The notes beneath the pieces are model-generated. The model had not been told where the DNA came from. It searched no databases and saw only the letters and a list, made by a program, of their open reading frames with translations. Of a stretch of 30,740 nt of DNA, positions 26,135 through 30,740 are shown one piece after another. The position numbers and the translations under genes are program-made. Position 1 is the first letter of the stretch; each line of letters begins with the position of its first letter. This stretch comes from an uncultured bacterium (GTDB taxonomy: Bacteria; Bacillota; Negativicutes; Veillonellales; Veillonellaceae): the NCBI GenBank assembly GCA_905214495.1, contig CAJMLW010000021.1:1-30740 (forward strand). The letters run 5' to 3'.

Positions 26135-26161
26135 TAAAATTTATTAATATTCTTATATAAT
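26133..26161 (+). promoter_or_regulatory. Possible promoter for the first DUF805-like gene
   Basis: TATAAT at 26156-26161 follows TTTAAA (26133-26138) by 17 nt, just downstream of the duplicate terminator and 59 nt before the start codon. In sequence this AT-rich such matches arise by chance, so the call is weak. Confidence 0.35.
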
Positions 26162-26220
26162 GTGATATAAATATAAGATTAATAAATTACAAACTTTACT
26201 AGATTAAGAGAGAAGGGAAT

Positions 26221-27207
26221 ATGAGCTATCTACAGGCTGAGTATTATATTTTAAAGCAAAATTTGATAATGCTTAAGCATAATATTCGTTTAAATAAAAT
26301 TGAATATACTATAGCTTTATTATTATTTATATTTTATACGTTATATATAATGGGCTATTTATTAGCAGCCTTTAGCGAAGGAATAATTAGATTAGAGTCT
26401 CACAGTTTTGATTTATTTATGCTAAGTGATTTAAGAATTACTGAACCTGTATATATTATATTAGCAATTTTACAGTTGCTTATTTGTGCTACAGGAATGT
26501 CAAGATTAATACAGTATCGTTTTAATGATAGTGATTTACATACAGGTGGAAAACTTGTTAGTTATGGCTTTGCTTTTGCTTTAATATTCTTTGGCGGAAT
26601 ATATATTTATCGTGTTTTTAGTACAGGTTTAAATTCGGTTACATTTGAATTTTCTCTTTACTTTTGGATGTCAATACGAATCATGTTACTTGCTTTTTTG
26701 TTTATTTTACTTAAGCACATTCCAAGGGACTTAAAATATGGTTCAGCTAGTTATAGTGCTTTAGTAAGGAATCAGAAGATAATCTATCACGATTTTATCG
26801 AATATAGAAAATCAGATGAATCAATCATTGAATATATAGGTTTAAATCACATTTTTAAGGTGATGAAAAAAACATTTATTACCAATATGTTGCATATCAA
26901 AGGCAGGCAAAGTCGATCACAGATTATATGGTGTAATCTTATATTTATCATAAATATTGCTCTTTTAAATCAAATTATAAGTACTATGATTCAAAGTCAA
27001 TTTGTATCTCATATATGGCACGATTATCTAGCATATATTTTTTATTATTGGTTACTATTGGCTAACATATGTATGATTATTAGAAGATTACATGACTCTG
27101 GAGCAAGTGCGTTATGGCTATTGGGATTATGGATACCTTATATAAATATATATGTTTTATACTTAATTCTTTTTAAGCCTTCTATTATAGGTATTGAGAA
27201 TGTTTAA
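26221..27207 (+). CDS. Polytopic membrane protein with DUF805-like C-terminal half
   Basis: A 328-residue protein with about seven hydrophobic segments. The C-terminal half has the DUF805 pattern: an entry motif MLHIKGRQSRSQIIW (family: F-x-GRxxRxxYW), two membrane helices, then IRRLHDSGASALWLL and a last helix pair WIPYINIYVLYLILF. The N-terminal half keeps a decayed trace of the same pattern (SRLIQYRFNDSDLHTGGKL). It starts with AGAGAAGGGA before the ATG. Its N-terminus EYYILKQNLIMLKHNIRLNK aligns with that of the protein at 28128, so the two are paralogues. DUF805 proteins are membrane proteins of unknown function. The gene is AT-rich compared with those before 25256. Confidence 0.75.
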   Translation: MSYLQAEYYILKQNLIMLKHNIRLNKIEYTIALLLFIFYTLYIMGYLLAAFSEGIIRLESHSFDLFMLSDLRITEPVYIILAILQLLICATGMSRLIQYRFNDSDLHTGGKLVSYGFAFALIFFGGIYIYRVFSTGLNSVTFEFSLYFWMSIRIMLLAFLFILLKHIPRDLKYGSASYSALVRNQKIIYHDFIEYRKSDESIIEYIGLNHIFKVMKKTFITNMLHIKGRQSRSQIIWCNLIFIINIALLNQIISTMIQSQFVSHIWHDYLAYIFYYWLLLANICMIIRRLHDSGASALWLLGLWIPYINIYVLYLILFKPSIIGIENV

Positions 27208-27338
27208 ATTTCGATTTGAATGCATAAAGTATTGTTGATTAAAAATATAAAATAGAGTTGAATTGTAATCTTATAGGTATCGATATAAAGATATATTAGG
27301 TGTAGTCTGTAACAATAACTAAGATTTTAGAGGGAACT

Positions 27339-27683
27339 ATGAAGGAGAATATTGCTTTATTATTAGTTATTTTATATCTAATCTATAGATTTAAGACATA
27401 TAAAAAAACAAATAAAATAATAGAAGACAGAATAGAAAATGTTCACAAGCCATACTTTAAACGTGTACGAGATATTTTAGGGTGTTCTGAAGAAGAGGCA
27501 GAGAAGGTCGGATTAGCATTAGACAAATATTTTGTACCCTTAGAAAGTAAATTCTATAAAATTGATGATAATACATACTCATTTGTTGATGCAGGCGGCC
27601 TTAAAGGAACATTTTCAATAGATCAAAACTATAATTTATTGACATTAGTTTATAATGGTGTAAATTTATTAGCTTTACATTAA
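27339..27683 (+). CDS. Membrane-anchored small protein, unknown
   Basis: I do not recognise this 114-residue protein. One N-terminal hydrophobic segment (about 4-17) acts as an anchor or uncleaved signal and is followed by a basic stretch (RFKTYKKTNK). A soluble domain follows with an acidic helix (DILGCSEEEAEKVGLALDKYF) and a beta-rich end (KFYKIDDNTYSFVDAGGLKGTFSID). GAGGGA stands before the ATG. The flanking gaps of about 130 nt are AT-rich and hold nothing I can support. It lies between the two DUF805-like paralogues. Confidence 0.6.
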   Translation: MKENIALLLVILYLIYRFKTYKKTNKIIEDRIENVHKPYFKRVRDILGCSEEEAEKVGLALDKYFVPLESKFYKIDDNTYSFVDAGGLKGTFSIDQNYNLLTLVYNGVNLLALH

Positions 27684-27819
27684 AATAGCAATAAAAGTGT
27701 TCTTAAATAGACCGATATACTTAGTATTCAATCAGATGAATTACTTATATATAGCATGATTGGACTCTTATTTTATTTCTTTTAGTAAATTTATTTTTTT
27801 ATATAAGGAAATTATTAAA

Positions 27820-27999
27820 ATGGCTATTATAAAAAAATTCTTTTTCTATGGATTTGCATTATTTGCATTAACATCCATTATATATGGAATGGCTTATGAT
27901 TTTATGATTGGTGCTGAGATTCACTATGATTTTTATGGTGCAGGTTTTGTTGCTTGGCTAGTATTTTTTGGTATATTGAAAGAAATTTTTGGATTGTGA
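27820..27999 (+). CDS. Very small two-helix membrane protein
   Basis: A 59-residue protein starting at the ATG at 27820, which has AAGGAA about 10 nt upstream and opens MAIIKKFFF. An in-frame TTG at 27760 would add 20 residues but lacks a ribosome-binding site. Two hydrophobic helices (about 6-27 and 40-57) are joined by a short loop with Asp, Glu and His (DFMIGAEIHYDFYG). Function unknown; AT-rich like its neighbours. Confidence 0.55.
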   Translation: MAIIKKFFFYGFALFALTSIIYGMAYDFMIGAEIHYDFYGAGFVAWLVFFGILKEIFGL

Positions 28000-28127
28000 G
28001 AAAGCTCTTAAATTTAATAAGTTATAATCTACTTAGTTGAAAATCAGATATGATGATTTAGGTGACTATGTATACTTGTTAGAATTCGGATTAATTTTTT
28101 TAGTGTAAAAAGCGTCAGATAAAATAG

Positions 28128-29033
28128 ATGATAAGTGAAGAGATACAACTTATAAAACAAAATATATATGATTTACTCCATAATACACGAATAAGTAAGA
28201 AGGCCTACCTTATTATATTGATTGGTTTATTCTTTACTTATTTTGTTGGTAATGCAATTATAAACACTTTGTCTATCCAATTAATAGAGATGTATTATTT
28301 ACGTTATATCTTTAAACTAATGGGTGTATGTTTAGTTATAGAGTTAAGCAGACGTAGATTACATGATTTTGGATTATTAGGAAAATGGCTATACTTATGG
28401 TTAATAATAAGTTGGAGTATATATGGATATTATATGTATGATCTATTTGTACTTGGTGGTTTAAATATAGTGTTTTTTGAAAAAATCTTGCTAAGAGAAG
28501 TAGGTATTATATTTATACCAACAATGTTTTTATACTTACTCCCAAGTAATCATAGTAATAATCGATATGGGAATAGTAGTGTTCAATTGATTTCATCAAC
28601 GAAATCTGTTGGTTATTTAAATAACAAGATAACTCTAGAGAATAAAAATGGATTATTAGAGTATATGAGTGATATTTATATACATCAGTCGTTTTGTCTT
28701 AAAGGCAGAGCTAAAAGAGTAGAGGCTTATTTTGGTATAGGATCATTTGGTATGATTATTAGCTTAATCGTAAATCTTATCTCAATACTTTTTATGATTA
28801 AGGATGAGACAGGAATAAAAATACTAGAACCTATATCAATAGGTATATTTTATATCCTGTATTTTTATATAATTTTATCAATTTTGACATTATGTATTCG
28901 TAGATTACACGATAGTTTATATAGTGGCCTTTGGGTCATATCATTATTGGTACCGTATTTAAATATTTTTATTATATACAGAATATTTGTAAAAAGTAGT
29001 TGGGATATAAATAGTTTAAGGGATATAAGCTAA
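28128..29033 (+). CDS. Polytopic membrane protein with two DUF805-like halves
   Basis: A 301-residue protein with about seven hydrophobic segments and two DUF805-like signatures. The first half has IELSRRRLHDFGLLGKWLYLW (about 76-96). The second has the entry motif FCLKGRAKRVEAYFGIG (about 186-202) and LCIRRLHDSLYSGLWVI, followed by LVPYLNIFIIYRIF. It is a paralogue of the 26221 protein, but its N-terminal RRLHD motif is intact where that one has decayed. The ribosome-binding site is poor, and the ATG at 28128 is supported mainly by alignment of its first 25 residues with the paralogue. Function of the family is unknown. Confidence 0.75.
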   Translation: MISEEIQLIKQNIYDLLHNTRISKKAYLIILIGLFFTYFVGNAIINTLSIQLIEMYYLRYIFKLMGVCLVIELSRRRLHDFGLLGKWLYLWLIISWSIYGYYMYDLFVLGGLNIVFFEKILLREVGIIFIPTMFLYLLPSNHSNNRYGNSSVQLISSTKSVGYLNNKITLENKNGLLEYMSDIYIHQSFCLKGRAKRVEAYFGIGSFGMIISLIVNLISILFMIKDETGIKILEPISIGIFYILYFYIILSILTLCIRRLHDSLYSGLWVISLLVPYLNIFIIYRIFVKSSWDINSLRDIS

Positions 29034-29128
29034 TTGTTATTGCTCATTTGTATATGATATTTGCTGAAAGTAATGCATAAAAATATCCAGATCAATGAAA
29101 CGCTTAAACGACAAGGAGATAACAATAA

Positions 29129-29458
29129 ATGAAATTAATATATTATGTTTCTACTACATTCTTGTTTTTACTCTTTGCCTATAGTGTAATTCAATATATA
29201 CGAAGATCTAATAAAGATAAAAATGAATTATATAGCCTGATTAGTTTGGGTATATTTTTATTTGTATTTTTTACGGACTTCAATTTCTTAGATTTTATAA
29301 ATAAACAATTTAAATATCTAATTGAGTTTTTGCTATTATCATTTAGTGCTTATCTGTTTTCACTAATATTTAAAAATAGTGATAATAACTGGATTTATTA
29401 TTTATTTTCTTTATTTACTGTATTGTTATTTTTTATGGCTATTTTATTTGTCCTGTAA
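29129..29458 (+). CDS. Small four-helix membrane protein, unknown
   Basis: A 109-residue protein with four hydrophobic segments (about 2-22, 38-56, 63-82 and 89-109) and little else. Charged residues sit in the first loop (RRSNKDKNELY). AAGGAG lies about 13 nt before the ATG. I do not recognise the family. It follows the second DUF805-like gene by 95 nt. Confidence 0.6.
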   Translation: MKLIYYVSTTFLFLLFAYSVIQYIRRSNKDKNELYSLISLGIFLFVFFTDFNFLDFINKQFKYLIEFLLLSFSAYLFSLIFKNSDNNWIYYLFSLFTVLLFFMAILFVL

Positions 29459-29508
29459 TAAAGAGCTATTGAATCGGTATTATATTATTAAGAAATAGAG
29501 TAAAAATT

Positions 29509-30102
29509 ATGATTAATCATATAAATAAAAAGAGTTTAGATATACTTGCAAGTACAATTAATCAACATGTCGATAATATCTTTTCTCAAAAACTATTTGG
29601 ATTTACTCCAGATAGAAGTCAAAAAAAATTAGATGATAATAATGATGTCGTGATATATATACAAATTCAGGATTCATATATTGAGATTGTTAATGACTAT
29701 ATAGAAACTGAAGATTATGATGAATATCCTAATTTTGAAATAAAACGTTGTATTAGAATGAGTGAAGATACGGATTACCATCAAATAGTATCAAATAATA
29801 TTCATGGAATCATAGAACAGATTAGTATTGTTAATGATGAATTTACTACATTTTATTCAGATGAAATAAATAGTATTGATATAGCAATAAAAATTACTGT
29901 TTCTGGTCATGATTACTATATTATTGCTTGGGATGCCATTCAAGGCAATTTAAGTTTTATTGATAAAAGTATAATTTGTAAGGAAGATTTTTGGGTTATT
30001 AGAAGTCAGATATCTGAATTTTGGACAAATAAAGATATAGATTTAAGATACTTTTATAGAAAGGAAATACCTATTACGGATAGAATAAATGAATGTATAT
30101 AA
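29509..30102 (+). CDS. Soluble acidic protein, unknown
   Basis: A 197-residue protein and the only clearly soluble product in the islet. It is rich in Asp, Glu and Ile, has no signal peptide or membrane helix, and seems alpha at the start and beta further on (NDVVIYIQIQDSYIEIVNDYIE, IDIAIKITVSGHDYYIIAWDA). No catalytic motif is visible. Small acidic cytosolic proteins of this look are common among immunity proteins, but I cannot assign a family. The ribosome-binding site is weak. Its 3' end overlaps the next gene by 14 nt, which suggests coupled translation. Confidence 0.6.
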   Translation: MINHINKKSLDILASTINQHVDNIFSQKLFGFTPDRSQKKLDDNNDVVIYIQIQDSYIEIVNDYIETEDYDEYPNFEIKRCIRMSEDTDYHQIVSNNIHGIIEQISIVNDEFTTFYSDEINSIDIAIKITVSGHDYYIIAWDAIQGNLSFIDKSIICKEDFWVIRSQISEFWTNKDIDLRYFYRKEIPITDRINECI

Positions 30103-30580
30103 ACAGAAACATAACTTCATAAGATTGATCAGATATAGGTTATGGTGTTCTTTATTTATGATAGTTGCATGGACATTAAATGCAATAGATGCTATACCTA
30201 TTGAGGGTATTGTTGCGATTCCAGAGGCAACACTAGTATGTACTATTTTTATTGTAATGCTTTTGTGGCCTCTCATTAGTCATAGAAAACTTTTTGTTTT
30301 AATATATCGAAAATATATCAATAAAGGACACTCTACATTTTATTTCTGTTTATGGTTCTTAGTAGGGTGGATAGATAAAATTGTGAAAGAAGATGAACTC
30401 AATAGTTCTGCTTATAGACTTTCATTTGAATCTTATTCACTATATGACTATATATGGTTAGTAATTTATATTCTATTTTTGATGTGGATTATCTTCTATG
30501 CGGATATGAGTAATTGGCAACGTTTAATTGGTTCTGGTAGTGTGATTCTTTTAATCCTTAAATCCTTATATGTAAAGTAA
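30089..30580 (+). CDS. Small membrane protein overlapping the preceding gene
   Basis: A 163-residue protein with a basic N-terminus and about four hydrophobic segments (about 18-36, 45-64, 83-97 and 119-160 as one or two). I do not recognise it. The ATG at 30089 lies within the end of the previous gene and has no strong ribosome-binding site, so translation probably depends on ribosomes finishing that gene. The soluble/membrane pair may act together, by position only. It is the last gene before the T-box promoter. Confidence 0.55.
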   Translation: MNVYKQKHNFIRLIRYRLWCSLFMIVAWTLNAIDAIPIEGIVAIPEATLVCTIFIVMLLWPLISHRKLFVLIYRKYINKGHSTFYFCLWFLVGWIDKIVKEDELNSSAYRLSFESYSLYDYIWLVIYILFLMWIIFYADMSNWQRLIGSGSVILLILKSLYVK

Positions 30581-30585
30581 CCGTG

Positions 30586-30602
30586 TTAATGGTACCCATT
30601 AA
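30586..30602 (+). terminator. Short palindrome after the islet, weak terminator candidate
   Basis: A 7-bp stem (30586-30592 with 30596-30602) with a 3-nt loop, then TTTATAT. It lies 5 nt after the last islet stop. The stem is AT-rich and short. Confidence 0.35.
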
Positions 30603-30614
30603 TTTATATCTGTG

Positions 30615-30644
30615 TTGACATCTATCCCTCTGTATTGCTACAAT
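30615..30644 (+). promoter_or_regulatory. Promoter of the T-box leader
   Basis: A perfect TTGACA (30615-30620) and TACAAT (30639-30644) with an 18-nt spacer. Transcription would begin near 30651, just before the base of Stem I at 30659, which fits a complete leader. Confidence 0.7.
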
Positions 30645-30658
30645 ATTGTGTATAATAT

Positions 30659-30740
30659 ATGCGATGAAGCAGAGTAGTAAACCTCTCTAGCGAGTGAGGA
30701 TGGTGTAAGCTCACATTTGGTTGAAGGCGCTGTAGAGCAT
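30659..30740 (+). promoter_or_regulatory. T-box riboswitch Stem I, candidate glycine specifier; cut by window end
   Basis: A tRNA-sensing leader. ATGC (30659-30662) pairs with GCAT (30737-30740) at the base. GATGA (30663-30667) gives the kink-turn side. CAG (30670-30672) pairs with CTG (30730-30732). The specifier loop has AGTA (30673-30676) on one side and GAAGGCG (30723-30729) on the other. AACC (30680-30683) pairs with GGTT (30719-30722), and the top hairpin is GTGAG/CTCAC (30694-30698 with 30710-30714) with the usual AGCGAG and GATGGTGTAAG text. GGC (30726-30728) follows GAA and is the likely specifier, so glyQS probably follows. The antiterminator part is beyond the window. Confidence 0.85.

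Noticed and set aside
25256..30580. Prophage, insertion sequence or integrative element
   Set aside because: No integrase, transposase, capsid, relaxase, tRNA target or terminal inverted repeats are visible. The only flanking repeat is the larA 3' end, which does not enclose the whole islet.
30651..30656. TATAAT as the -10 of the T-box promoter
   Set aside because: It is 30 nt from TTGACA and lacks another -35. A start from it would be near 30663 and would lose the base of Stem I. TACAAT at 30639 fits with 18-nt spacing.

Overview
The window looks like chromosome from a Veillonella-like bacterium (class Negativicutes, diderm Firmicutes). Three things suggest this: an RND efflux pair with a lipoprotein adaptor, which needs an outer membrane; Firmicute traits such as a T-box leader, gatCAB, pcrA-ligA and the phoH-ybeY-era-recO order; and a nickel-pincer lactate racemase operon, which suits a lactate-fermenting lifestyle. 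The genus is inferred from gene content and codon style, not from a marker gene. All genes I support lie on the + strand.

Layout. (1) 64-4414: RND efflux adaptor and inner-membrane pump, closed by a terminator. (2) 4565-5506: Mn-dependent family II pyrophosphatase behind an extended -10 promoter, with its own terminator. (3) 5613-9833: PcrA/UvrD helicase and NAD-dependent DNA ligase. (4) 9898-13105: gatCAB amidotransferase with a good -35/-10 promoter and a terminator. (5) 13253-20817: a small membrane protein, two radical SAM proteins, then phoH, ybeY, era, a CNNM/CorC transporter-like protein and a divergent recO. Many of these genes overlap or nearly abut. (6) 21138-25255: larE-larB-larC-larA. 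LarB, LarC and LarE make the nickel-pincer nucleotide cofactor and LarA interconverts D- and L-lactate. (7) 25256-30580: a visibly more AT-rich accessory islet of small, mostly membrane-embedded proteins that I cannot name, including two paralogous twin-DUF805 proteins. (8) 30615-30740: a promoter and the complete Stem I of a T-box leader, cut by the window end. The candidate specifier is GGC (glycine).

The most interesting region is 25256-26134. The 3' end of larA and its terminator recur at 25935-26134 as a shortened, rearranged and diverged relic. The two copies bracket a small AT-rich insert of one possible gene remnant and one membrane protein. recO is often followed by glyQS in Firmicutes, so a Gly-type T-box at the far end suggests that both the lar operon and the islet lie inside an ancestral recO-glyQS junction. 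The islet has no recognisable integrase, transposase, tRNA or CRISPR. Its membrane proteins and one soluble acidic protein may be an undescribed system or a store of immunity-like genes, but this is inference from layout only.
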